In this document: positions 55,414 through 63,615 of the stretch, in pieces
Layout of the letters: the number at the start of each line of letters is the position of its first letter
Numbering within the stretch: position 1 is the stretch's first letter
DNA from: JACCTU01 sp963769665
GTDB lineage: Bacteria; Actinomycetota; Thermoleophilia; Gaiellales; Gaiellaceae
Reading direction: 5' to 3'
Assembly: GCA_963769665.1 (NCBI GenBank)
Contig: CAVYMQ010000002.1
Span: forward strand, 1-64,000
Length of the DNA: 64,000 nucleotides
Translations under genes and position numbers: made by a program
The notes under the pieces: model-generated
The model's database searches: none
The model's input: the letters and a program-made list of their open reading frames with translations, nothing else
What the model was told of the DNA's origin: nothing

Positions 55414-56061
55414 GTGACCCGCCTCGAAACCGGCGCGGAGATGCGTGTGACCGGGACGACCTCTCAGGCAGCGATCGTCTGCGTGAACGGAGGTCAGAGC
55501 GGCGAAATAGCGGGAACATGGAGCGCTTCGATCGAATGGCTGGTGCGCCGGTTGGCGCCCGACTTCCCAGAGCTCGGCTTCGCCGAGGTGAAGTACCGCA
55601 TCAAGTCCTGGAAGCGGATGGACTGGTGTGTCGCGGACGCGATCGCCGCGGTCGAAGAGACCGGCGCGCCGCGGACGCTTCTGCTCGGCTTCTCGATGGG
55701 CGGGGCCGTCGCGATCCAGGCTGCCGCGAAGCCCAAGGTGCAGGCCGTCCTCGGGCTCGCGCCCTGGATCCCCGAGCGGCTGAGCCTCGAGACCCTGCGC
55801 GGAAAGCGGTTCGACGTGATTCACGGCTCGCTTGACCGCTGGCTGCCGGGCATCCCCGGTGTCAGTGCGACGAGCTCGCGCCGCGGGTACGAACGCGCTC
55901 GTGCACTCGGCATCGAAGGCGAGTACACGCTGGTCAAGGGAGCCCTGCACGGGATGGCGCTTCGCTTCGGAGGCGATCAGCTGATCCCCCTGCCGCGCGC
56001 GGGCGCTTGGTCGAGGCTCGTCGCGGACGAGCTCGCTCGCTTTCAGGACTCGCCTGGCTGA
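55414..56061 (+). CDS. Alpha/beta hydrolase
   Basis: About 215 residues from GTG 55414 (TTG 55393 and ATG 55441 are in frame). The nucleophile elbow is LLLGFSMGGAVAIQAA. A strand-ending VIHGSLDRWLPG supplies the acid and the catalytic histidine is in LVKGALHGMALRF. The fold is that of small esterases or dienelactone hydrolase-like enzymes. It overlaps the convergent desaturase gene by 19 bases. Confidence 0.8.
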   Translation: MTRLETGAEMRVTGTTSQAAIVCVNGGQSGEIAGTWSASIEWLVRRLAPDFPELGFAEVKYRIKSWKRMDWCVADAIAAVEETGAPRTLLLGFSMGGAVAIQAAAKPKVQAVLGLAPWIPERLSLETLRGKRFDVIHGSLDRWLPGIPGVSATSSRRGYERARALGIEGEYTLVKGALHGMALRFGGDQLIPLPRAGAWSRLVADELARFQDSPG

Positions 56062-56978
56062 AGCCGCCGCCGGCCGATCTGCTCGGCATCCGGCACCTTG
56101 ACGTTCCAAACGAGACCGAGCTTCTCCAACCCGCGAATCACCCACCACGACACGTCGAACTGCCAGCGGTGCAGGCCGTGGCGCGCCGAAGCAGGGAATG
56201 CGTGGTGGTTGTTGTGCCAGCCTTCGCCGAACACGAGCACGGCTACGACCCAGTTGTTCCGCGCCTCGTCGCGCGAGCGATAGTCCTTGCGACCGAACAT
56301 GTGGCAGATCGAATTCACGCTGAACGTGGCGTGCTGGTAGAGGAAGATCCGGATCAGGCCTCCCCACACCAAGCCCTCCATCCCTGCGAGCAAGGTGCCA
56401 CCGATGGCGTAGCCGATCGCAAACGGGATCCCGAGCGTCAGCACGACCCAGACCAGGTAGAGGCGGTCGATCCAGGCGACGAGGCGGTCCTCGTAGAGAT
56501 CTCTGCCGTAATCGCGTCCCTGCTCCATGCCGAGGTTCGTGAACAGCCAGCCGATGTGGGCGTGCACGAACCCTTTGACCGCACCCCAGGCACCGTCGCC
56601 GTTGCCGACATGAGGTGAGTGCGGGTCTCCGGGCTTATCCGAGAGGGCGTGGTGCTTGCGATGGTCGGTCACCCACTGCGTGAGGGGCCCTTGCATCGTC
56701 ATGCACCCGAGAATCGCGAGCAACGCCTTGACCGGAGCCGACGTCTCGAAGCCGCGATGGGTGAAGTACCGATGGAAGCCGATCGTCGTCCCGAACGCGC
56801 AGACGACGTACATCGTCACGAGGAGAACGAGATCCCGGAAGTGGAAGCCAACCCCCCAAAGCAGCCCCATCGCCGAGAGAAGGGCGAGCGGGGGGACGAC
56901 GACGGCGATCAGCGTCACGACCTGGCTGATCAGGCTCGTCCGCGGGCGAACGGTTGCGATTCGGGCGGCGCTGTCCAT
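56043..56978 (-). CDS. Fatty acid desaturase (delta-9 acyl-lipid/acyl-CoA type)
   Basis: 311 residues. Three histidine boxes bind the diiron centre: GFHRYFTHRGF, TDHRKHHALSD and GEGWHNNHHAFP. Four membrane helices are present. It introduces a cis double bond into saturated acyl chains. That product is the substrate of the cyclopropane-type synthases encoded by the divergent operon 65 bases upstream, so the desaturase and the operon probably act together. Confidence 0.93.
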   Translation of the reverse strand: MDSAARIATVRPRTSLISQVVTLIAVVVPPLALLSAMGLLWGVGFHFRDLVLLVTMYVVCAFGTTIGFHRYFTHRGFETSAPVKALLAILGCMTMQGPLTQWVTDHRKHHALSDKPGDPHSPHVGNGDGAWGAVKGFVHAHIGWLFTNLGMEQGRDYGRDLYEDRLVAWIDRLYLVWVVLTLGIPFAIGYAIGGTLLAGMEGLVWGGLIRIFLYQHATFSVNSICHMFGRKDYRSRDEARNNWVVAVLVFGEGWHNNHHAFPASARHGLHRWQFDVSWWVIRGLEKLGLVWNVKVPDAEQIGRRRLQPGES

Positions 56979-57042
56979 GGTTTATCCCTTCCCGTTCGTG
57001 AGAGTAGCCAACCGATATTCGCGCTGAGTCGAATACCGGTTT

Positions 57043-58251
57043 ATGCGAGTTGCTGTCATCGGAAGCGGCGTGTCCGGCCTGGGTGCCGCACACGTGCTCT
57101 CGCCTGTCCACGAGGTCGAGATCTTCGAGCGGGAGACTCGCCCGGGCGGTCACACGCGCACCATTCGACGGGACGGGGTAGCGCTCGACACCGGTTTCCT
57201 CGTCCACAACGAGCGGAACTACCCGCTCCTGACACGCCTTCTTCAGGAGCTCGACGTTCCGACGCAGGACTCGGAGATGTCGTTCTCCGTCTCGTGTGGC
57301 TGTGGGCTCGAGTACTCCGGGAGGCGGCCGTTTGCGCAGCCTCGCCGCGTCGGGGATGCCCGCTTCCATGCGCTCCTGTGGGAGATCGGACGCTGGCTGA
57401 GGACGGCGCGCCGGTCGCTGGACGAGCTCGACTGCGAGAACTGGTCGCTGGCGCGGTACCTCGACGAGCGGAGGTTCTCCGGACGGTTTCGCCGGCACTT
57501 CCTCGTCCCCCTGACCTCAGCGCTCTGGTCGACCGCACCCGGACGCGCACTCGACTACCCGGCGGCGGCCGCGATCCGCTTCTTCGAGAACCACGGCATG
57601 CTGGGCTTCGGCCGTTTCCGCTGGCGCTATGTCAGCGGCGGCAGCGACACGTACGTGCGCGAGCTGTCGACCAGGCTCGGGGGCAGACTCCGGCTGGGGC
57701 TAGGGGCCCGCTCGGTCCGACGTGGACCCGAGGGCGTCGAGCTGACGACCGACGACGGCGAGCGCCGGCACTTCGACGCGATCGTCGTGGCGACCCACGC
57801 CGACCAGGCTCTCGGGCTGCTCGAGGATCCGACCGCGGAGGAGCAACGGATCCTGCGCAGCTTCGAGTACACGCGGAACGACGCGATCCTCCACACGGAT
57901 GCGTCAGTGCTGCCGCGCACGCGTGCGGCGCGCGCCTCGTGGAATTACCGCCTCGGAGGCAATGGAAGACCCACCGTCACGTACTACCTCAACAGACTTC
58001 AGCGACTCGACACGGACGTGGACTACTGCCTGACGCTGAACGAGGACATCGCCGACCAGCACGTGCTCGACCGCGCGGTCTTCGAGCACCCGCTCTACAC
58101 GGTCGAGTCCCTGGCGGCGCAGGGAGAGCTGGCGTCGCTCTCTGGAGCGCGGCGAACGTACTTTGCCGGCGCGTACCACGGCAACGGCTTCCATGAGGAC
58201 GGGCTTGCGTCAGGTGTCCGCGCTGCGGCTGCACTCGGAGTGCAGTGGTGA
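57043..58251 (+). CDS. FAD-dependent amine-oxidase-fold oxidoreductase of the lipid operon
   Basis: 402 residues. The FAD site is VAVIGSGVSGLGAAHVL, with ERETRPGGHTRTI and DTGFLVHNERNYPLL. The end has TYFAGAYHGNGFHEDGLASGVRAA, the second FAD contact. This type is encoded next to DUF1365 and cyclopropane synthase genes in many bacteria, where related proteins make or modify unusual fatty acids (for example furan or 10-methyl acids). It is the first gene of a six-gene overlapping operon. Confidence 0.88.
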   Translation: MRVAVIGSGVSGLGAAHVLSPVHEVEIFERETRPGGHTRTIRRDGVALDTGFLVHNERNYPLLTRLLQELDVPTQDSEMSFSVSCGCGLEYSGRRPFAQPRRVGDARFHALLWEIGRWLRTARRSLDELDCENWSLARYLDERRFSGRFRRHFLVPLTSALWSTAPGRALDYPAAAAIRFFENHGMLGFGRFRWRYVSGGSDTYVRELSTRLGGRLRLGLGARSVRRGPEGVELTTDDGERRHFDAIVVATHADQALGLLEDPTAEEQRILRSFEYTRNDAILHTDASVLPRTRAARASWNYRLGGNGRPTVTYYLNRLQRLDTDVDYCLTLNEDIADQHVLDRAVFEHPLYTVESLAAQGELASLSGARRTYFAGAYHGNGFHEDGLASGVRAAAALGVQW

Positions 58252-58982
58252 AATCGGGGCTCTACGAGGGAACGCTGATGCACATCCGCCGCACGCCGGT
58301 TCGGAACGGGTTCACCTACCCGATCTCGTACTGGCTGATCGATCTCGACGAGTTGCCCGAGCTCGATCGCAAGCTACGGCTTGTCTCGGTGAACGGCAGG
58401 AACGTCGTCGGCTTCCACGACCGCGACCACTTCCACGGTGATCAGCCGGTGAAGCAGGCGGTGCTCGATCTCGTAGGCGACCCCGACGTCGAGCGCGTGT
58501 TGATGCTGACGCAACCGCGGGTGCTGGGCTACGTCTTCAACCCGGTCACGTTCTACTGGTGCTACCGGGGCGACGGCTCCCTCGCCTGCATGGTCGCGGA
58601 GCTGAGCAACACGTTCGGCGAGCGGCTGCCCGAGGTCCTGCGGGGCTCGGGCCCGGCCTACGAGCACGAGAAGCACCTGCACGTGTCCCCCTTCATGGGG
58701 CTCGACCAATCCTACGAGTACGCATTCGCCGAGCCGGGCGAGGAGGTCTGGGCACGGATCCACGTTCGTGAGGACGGGGATCGCCCGCTCACCGCCGTGC
58801 TGCGCGGCCGACGGCGTGAACTGACCAACGCGAACGTCGCCCGCACGCTCGCCCGCTATCCGCTGATGCCGGCGCGAGTGTTCGGACTCATCCATTGGCA
58901 GGCGCTCCGGCTCTGGTGGAAGAGAGTTCCCTTTCACCACAAGCCCGCCTTCGAACAAGGCAAGGGATCGGTGCGGACGTGA
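58248..58982 (+). CDS. DUF1365 protein of the lipid operon
   Basis: About 244 residues from GTG 58248 (GTG 58245 is adjacent). Family motifs: GTLMHIRRTPVRNGFTYPISYWLIDLDEL, MLTQPRVLGYVFNPVTFYWCY, EVSNTFGE-like (ELSNTFGER) and HVSPFMGLDQSYEY. Function not established; always linked to the FAD/CFA genes. It overlaps both neighbours by 4 bases. Confidence 0.9.
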   Translation: MKSGLYEGTLMHIRRTPVRNGFTYPISYWLIDLDELPELDRKLRLVSVNGRNVVGFHDRDHFHGDQPVKQAVLDLVGDPDVERVLMLTQPRVLGYVFNPVTFYWCYRGDGSLACMVAELSNTFGERLPEVLRGSGPAYEHEKHLHVSPFMGLDQSYEYAFAEPGEEVWARIHVREDGDRPLTAVLRGRRRELTNANVARTLARYPLMPARVFGLIHWQALRLWWKRVPFHHKPAFEQGKGSVRT

Positions 58983-60217
58983 GCGCGATCGGCCGAGCCG
59001 ATCGCGCTCTGCGCGCCGCGCCCCGCGCAAAGCGGCTACCCGCCCTCGAGCGAGTTGCGAGCGCCGTGCTCGAGCGTGCGCTCGCGAACCTTCACGGCGG
59101 AACGCTCGAGGTGCGTTTGCCAGGAAGCAGCAGTGTCCGGCGCTTCGGGTCCGGGCCGGCCGTCACGATGGCGATTCACGACCGGCGCTTCTTCCGGCGG
59201 GTCGCCACACGCGGCAAGGTCGGCGTCGGAGAGTCGTACACCGCCGGCGAATGGGACAGCGACGACCTGGTCTCGCTCTTCGAGCTCCTGCTGCGGAATG
59301 CGGGAGCCTCGGCCGACCGTCACTTGCGCGTTCGGCGATTGCTCGAGGCACGGCCGCGACTGAACACGCGAAACGGCTTCCTCCGTGCACGCCAGAACAT
59401 CGCCTATCACTACGACCTCGGGAATGATCTCTTCGAGTTGATGCTCGACGAAACGATGACCTACTCGTGCGCCGTCTTCGAGCGGCAGGACGACCTACTC
59501 GAGGACGCGCAGCTGCGCAAGTATCAGCTGATCTGCAACAAGCTCCAACTCGAGCCCGGCGACCGCGTGCTCGAGATCGGTTGCGGCTGGGGCGGTTTCG
59601 CGGCTTTCGCCGCACGCGAGCACGGCTGCAGCGTCACGGGCCTGACGATCTCCGCCGAGCAGGCTCGCCTCGCCCGCGAACGCACTGCAGGGCTCGACGT
59701 CCGCATTCTCGAGGAGGACTACCGGAGCCACCAGGGCAGCTATACGAAGGTCGCGTCGATCGAGATGCTCGAGGCAATCGGCGAGCGTCAGTTCCCGACG
59801 TACTTCGAGGCGATCGATCGACTGCTCGAGCCGGGCGGCCTGGCGTGCATCCAGACGATTCTCGTCCCGGACGACCGCTGGGATCGGTACCGCAAGGCTC
59901 CCGACTGGATCGAGCAGTACGTTTTCCCCGGTTGCCTCATCCCGTCGCTGAGCGCGCTCACGCAAGCGATGACACGCAGTTCGCGATTGATGGTTCACGA
60001 GGTCGATGAGATCGGACCGCACTATGCGGAGACGCTTCGCCGCTGGCGAGCGAACTTCCAAGAGAGCATCCGGGAGGTTCGACGGCTCGGCTACGACCAG
60101 CGGTTCGAGCGAACCTGGAACTTCTACCTCGCGTTTTGTGAGGCAGCGTTCCGGACCCGCGCGCTCCGCGACGTCCAACTCACTCTCACGCGGTCGTTCA
60201 ACGAGGCGCTCGCATGA
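58979..60217 (+). CDS. Cyclopropane-fatty-acid synthase family methyltransferase
   Basis: 412 residues from GTG 58979. N-terminal lipid-recruiting domain (TMAIHDRRFFRRVATRGKVGVGESYTAGEW), then the AdoMet site RVLEIGCGWGGFAAFAA, MTYSCAVF, SIEMLEAIG and QTILVPDDRWDRYRKAPDWIEQYVFPG, all typical of CFA synthases. It adds a methylene or methyl group from AdoMet to an unsaturated acyl chain in the membrane. GTGA overlap with DUF1365. Confidence 0.92.
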   Translation: MSAIGRADRALRAAPRAKRLPALERVASAVLERALANLHGGTLEVRLPGSSSVRRFGSGPAVTMAIHDRRFFRRVATRGKVGVGESYTAGEWDSDDLVSLFELLLRNAGASADRHLRVRRLLEARPRLNTRNGFLRARQNIAYHYDLGNDLFELMLDETMTYSCAVFERQDDLLEDAQLRKYQLICNKLQLEPGDRVLEIGCGWGGFAAFAAREHGCSVTGLTISAEQARLARERTAGLDVRILEEDYRSHQGSYTKVASIEMLEAIGERQFPTYFEAIDRLLEPGGLACIQTILVPDDRWDRYRKAPDWIEQYVFPGCLIPSLSALTQAMTRSSRLMVHEVDEIGPHYAETLRRWRANFQESIREVRRLGYDQRFERTWNFYLAFCEAAFRTRALRDVQLTLTRSFNEALA

Positions 60218-60795
60218 TCCTGTACGAGCTGCTCGAGCGCGTCGGCTTCCGCACCCTCGCCCGGAAGCTGTACAGGGTCCAGCTGCGGGGAGCAGAGCAC
60301 ATTCCGAAGACCGGCGGCGTCATCCTCGCAGCCAACCACGAGTCGATGTTCGACCCGTGGCTCCTCGCTCTCGCAACGCCTCGTCGGGTGCGCTACATGG
60401 CCAAGTCGGAGCTCTGGCGTTACCCGCTGGTCGGACGTGCGCTGAACGCCTTCGGCGCCTTCCCGGTGGAGCGCGGAGTTGGAGACGCGGCCGCGATCTC
60501 GAACGCCGCGGACCTGCTGCGCGACGGCGAGGTGCTCGGAATCTTCCCGCAGGGAACGTCCAAGCAACTGCAGCGCCGCCCGTACCATCGCGGCGCGGCG
60601 CGGCTTGCGCTCGCAACGGGCGCTCCGATCGTCCCGGTCAGGCTCGTGGGCACGCGAGGTTTTCTGCGGCCCGGTCGCCCGCCTGCGCAGGTGATCGTCG
60701 GCGAGCCGATCGTCGTGCACCCGGCAAAGCCCACGCTTGTCGCGGCCAAGGAGCTCACGCAACGCGTCGAGCGCCGGCTCGTGGAGGCCGCGTGA
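60214..60795 (+). CDS. 1-acylglycerol-3-phosphate acyltransferase-like (PlsC) protein
   Basis: 193 residues. Acyltransferase blocks: NHESMFDPWLLA (block I, HxxxxD), AFGAFPVERG (II), LGIFPQGTSK (III) and APIVPVRLVG (IV). It transfers an acyl chain to a glycerophosphate-type acceptor at the membrane. Its position between CFA-type genes suggests it places or remodels the modified acyl chains. ATGA overlap upstream and GTGA overlap downstream. Confidence 0.92.
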   Translation: MILYELLERVGFRTLARKLYRVQLRGAEHIPKTGGVILAANHESMFDPWLLALATPRRVRYMAKSELWRYPLVGRALNAFGAFPVERGVGDAAAISNAADLLRDGEVLGIFPQGTSKQLQRRPYHRGAARLALATGAPIVPVRLVGTRGFLRPGRPPAQVIVGEPIVVHPAKPTLVAAKELTQRVERRLVEAA

Positions 60796-61589
60796 TCGAA
60801 CATCGCTGGCAGCTGCTCCTCCTCGGGTGGGCCGTCGCGAGCGCTCTGCTCGGCGCGCTGTACGTGGTGCAGCGCCGCACAGGCGATGCGACCGCAGTCG
60901 ATGCCGGCTGGGCCGGCTCACTTGCCGTGCTCGCCATCCTGTACGCCGCGCTCGGCCCCGGCGAGCTCTCACATCGCTTGTTGATCGCCGCGATGGCCGG
61001 GATCGAGAACCTCCGCATCGCACTACTCGTGCTCGCCCGGCTCGGGAAAGGCGAGGACACGCGTTACCGCGAACTCCGTGGCCGCTGGCGCGCACGGGGC
61101 CGCGAGCAAAGGACCTTCGCCATCTTCTACCAGGCGCAAGCATTCCTCGCCGCGGCGCTGTCGGTCCCATTCCTGCTGGCATCGTTCAACCGCCACGACG
61201 GGATCGAGCCAATCGAGTGGGCGGGCGCGGCGCTCTGGCTCGTCGCCGCACTCTTGGGGCACGTCTCGGATCAGCAACTCGCACGCTTCAAGGCCGACCC
61301 CGCGAACAAGGGCAAGACGATGCGGTCGGGGATGTGGCGGTACTCACGCCATCCGAACTACTTCTTCCAGTCGCTCGTCTGGCTCGCCTACGCGCTCGTC
61401 GCCGTGGCTGCGCCCTGGGGCTGGATCGCGTTCGCGGCCCCTGCAGCGATCCTCTTCCTGATCCTCTACGTCACGGGTGTCCCACCCGCGGAGGAGCAGG
61501 CACTGAAGAGTCGCGGCGACGACTACCGCCGCTATCAACGTGAAACGAGCGTCTTCGTCCCGTGGTTTCCCAAGTCGTCGACAACCTGA
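60792..61589 (+). CDS. DUF1295 (steroid 5-alpha-reductase-like) membrane protein
   Basis: 265 residues from GTG 60792 with six membrane helices. The C-terminal motif MRSGMWRYSRHPNYFFQSLVWLAYALVA and GVPPAEEQALKSRGDDYRRYQRETSVFVPWFP identify the family, which has an NADPH-binding, reductase-like C-terminus. A reduction of a methylene or double-bond intermediate would fit the operon but is inference. Confidence 0.9.
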   Translation: MIEHRWQLLLLGWAVASALLGALYVVQRRTGDATAVDAGWAGSLAVLAILYAALGPGELSHRLLIAAMAGIENLRIALLVLARLGKGEDTRYRELRGRWRARGREQRTFAIFYQAQAFLAAALSVPFLLASFNRHDGIEPIEWAGAALWLVAALLGHVSDQQLARFKADPANKGKTMRSGMWRYSRHPNYFFQSLVWLAYALVAVAAPWGWIAFAAPAAILFLILYVTGVPPAEEQALKSRGDDYRRYQRETSVFVPWFPKSSTT

Positions 61590-62608
61590 TCGAGTCCGGG
61601 CGCGTCCCGGACCCGCTGCTTCGGCTCGGCATCCGCGCGAACCTCTTCGTGCGACTCGAACGCGAACGACGTAAAGGAATCGAGGAGAAACGGGCGTTCG
61701 TCGAGCGGCTGCGCGAGTCGCCCATCGCGGTGCAGGTCGAGAAGGCGAACGAACAGCACTACGAGTTGCCGCCCGAGTTCTTTCGCCTGGTGCTCGGCCC
61801 GCGCCTGAAGTACAGCTCGTGCTTCTGGCCGGAAGGCGTCGGAAACCTTGCGGCGGCGGAAGAAGCGATGCTGGGCCTGACGTGCGAGCGTGCGGGTGTG
61901 GAGGACGGGATGGAGTTGCTCGACCTCGGTTGCGGTTGGGGCTCGCTCACGCTCTGGCTCGCTGAGCGGTATCCGACCGCGAGGATCCTTGCCGTTTCGA
62001 ACTCGGCTCCGCAGCGGGAGTTCATCGAGTCGCAGAACGCGCCGAACGTCGAGGTGCTAACCGCAGACGCGAACACGCTCGAGCTCGAGGACGGTCGGTT
62101 CGACCGCATCCTCTCCGTCGAGATGCTCGAGCACATGCGCAACTACGAGGAGCTGTTCGGTCGGATCGCGTCGTGGCTTACACCAGAAGGCCGCTTCTTC
62201 TGCCACGTGTTCTCGCACAGAGCGTATGCGTATCCCTACGACGACACGTGGATGGGGCGCACCTTCTTCAGTGGCGGGACGATGCCCTCCGACGATCTCT
62301 TTTTCCACTTTCAGCGCGACCTCGTGGCCGCTGACCACTGGAGCATGTCGGGCACGCACTACGCACGTACGGCTGAGGCTTGGCTCGAACGCATGGACGA
62401 GCACGAGCCGGCGATCATGCGTGTCCTCTCGGATCAGTACGGCGGAGATCGCGCAAACGCGTGGTGGGCGAACTGGCGGGTCTTCTTCCTCGCGTGCGCG
62501 GAGCTCTGGGGCTATCGCGGGGGACGTGAGTGGCTCGTGTCTCACTACCTCTTCGAGAAGCGGCGGGCGGTGCGGTACCCGGTTCCGGGAGCGGCTCTCT
62601 GCGACTAG
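61562..62608 (+). CDS. Second CFA-like/coclaurine N-methyltransferase-like methyltransferase
   Basis: 348 residues from GTG 61562, starting 28 bases inside the DUF1295 gene. LKYSSCFWPEGVGNLAAAEEAML, LLDLGCGWGSLTLWLAERY and SVEMLEHMRNYEELFGRI match the CFA-related family that includes the bacterial partners of cyclopropane synthases. It lacks the long N-terminal domain of the first enzyme. Its substrate may be the product of the first methyltransferase or another acyl lipid. Confidence 0.88.
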   Translation: MVSQVVDNLIESGRVPDPLLRLGIRANLFVRLERERRKGIEEKRAFVERLRESPIAVQVEKANEQHYELPPEFFRLVLGPRLKYSSCFWPEGVGNLAAAEEAMLGLTCERAGVEDGMELLDLGCGWGSLTLWLAERYPTARILAVSNSAPQREFIESQNAPNVEVLTADANTLELEDGRFDRILSVEMLEHMRNYEELFGRIASWLTPEGRFFCHVFSHRAYAYPYDDTWMGRTFFSGGTMPSDDLFFHFQRDLVAADHWSMSGTHYARTAEAWLERMDEHEPAIMRVLSDQYGGDRANAWWANWRVFFLACAELWGYRGGREWLVSHYLFEKRRAVRYPVPGAALCD

Positions 62609-63039
62609 TCGAGGAACAGTAGAGAGAGCTGAAGCACCCGGACGTCGAGCGTCTGCTCTCGGGCTGAGCATCGACTGGTGGATCGCCGGCGGCTGGGGCG
62701 CTCGACGTCGCCGTGCTACGCCCCGACCACCCAAAGAGATGCGACGTACGGGGAGACTTGCGGTCGCTCGCTGCACGAGCGTTGTCGACGTGCGTGGCGA
62801 AGCACTTTCTCGATGAACTCTTCGATGACGGCGCTTCAGCCTTGTGAAACTCTCGCCCTAGACGAACGCCCCCGCTTCAGACGGTGTCGGAAACTCGCTA
62901 GCGATTGTGGACACCCTGGTGTTGCGGACGGAAAACCCGACGCCGGGCCGCTGTCGGCGCTCCAGCGGGCGGCAAGCGAGATCACTTCTTGGCTGTGTGT
63001 GAGTGGACGACGACGGGGGACCGGAAGTAGGGTGCGGAT
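62609..63039. other. 431-base intergenic region containing a nucleotidyltransferase remnant
   Basis: Apart from the remnant at about 62626-62750 I see no gene, RNA or clear promoter here. Confidence 0.5.
62626..62750 (+). pseudogene. Decayed nucleotidyltransferase-like remnant
   Basis: ELKHPDVERLLSG in one frame, SIDWWIAGGWG in the next and ALDVAVLRPDHPK in a third resemble, in order, the opening of aminoglycoside-nucleotidyltransferase-like proteins (WWxAGGWALD). The pieces are split by frameshifts and a deletion. The match is short. Confidence 0.35.
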
Positions 63040-63615
63040 ATGGGGTCGGGCGGTCGGCGAGGGGTCTCGAGGTCAGGTCTCGTCGCCGTCTGCGTGCTGC
63101 TCACGTTGTGCAGTGGAGTGGCGGCGAGAGGAGCAACTGCAGAGATCGTCCCGGGCGAGAGCATTCGCGGCGTCGCGCTAGGCATGACTCAGGCTCAAGT
63201 GATCGCGACGATCCGCGCACCCGGCGGCAGTGACAAGCAACGGGCCTCGAGCGGGCCTGGCCATCACACGCTCACGTGGGGGTTCGGCCCCGAGAGGCTG
63301 ACGGTGACCTTCTCCAGCAAACGGAGCCTGAAGGGGGCTCGTGTCACCGCGGTAACGACCACGTCTTCCATCGACACCGTACAAGGCGTAGGCGTCGGAA
63401 GCACGCTCGCGGCCGTTAAGACGGCGATCCCGCGGCTGTCTTGCGACAAGCCTCGGCCCCGCTTCCGGGAGTTCGCGTGCCGCGACCGGGTCGAGCGCGT
63501 TGGCGCTCGAGTGACGCAGGTCTACGTTCGGACGGCGACGAAACGGGTGACCTCGATCGCAGTCTGCCACGTTGTGACGAAGCTGCAGGGCTTTCCACTC
63601 TGCTACTTCCCCTAA
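63040..63615 (+). CDS. Secreted protein of unknown function
   Basis: 191 residues from ATG 63040. A signal peptide (GLVAVCVLLTLCSGVAARGA) is followed by a domain starting VPGESIRGVALGMTQAQVIATI, reminiscent of the small beta-rich modules that begin 'GVxLGMTxxxV'. A second similar segment (VQGVGVGSTLAAVKTAIPRL) suggests an internal repeat. Cysteines at three sites. No named family recognised. Confidence 0.7.
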   Translation: MGSGGRRGVSRSGLVAVCVLLTLCSGVAARGATAEIVPGESIRGVALGMTQAQVIATIRAPGGSDKQRASSGPGHHTLTWGFGPERLTVTFSSKRSLKGARVTAVTTTSSIDTVQGVGVGSTLAAVKTAIPRLSCDKPRPRFREFACRDRVERVGARVTQVYVRTATKRVTSIAVCHVVTKLQGFPLCYFP

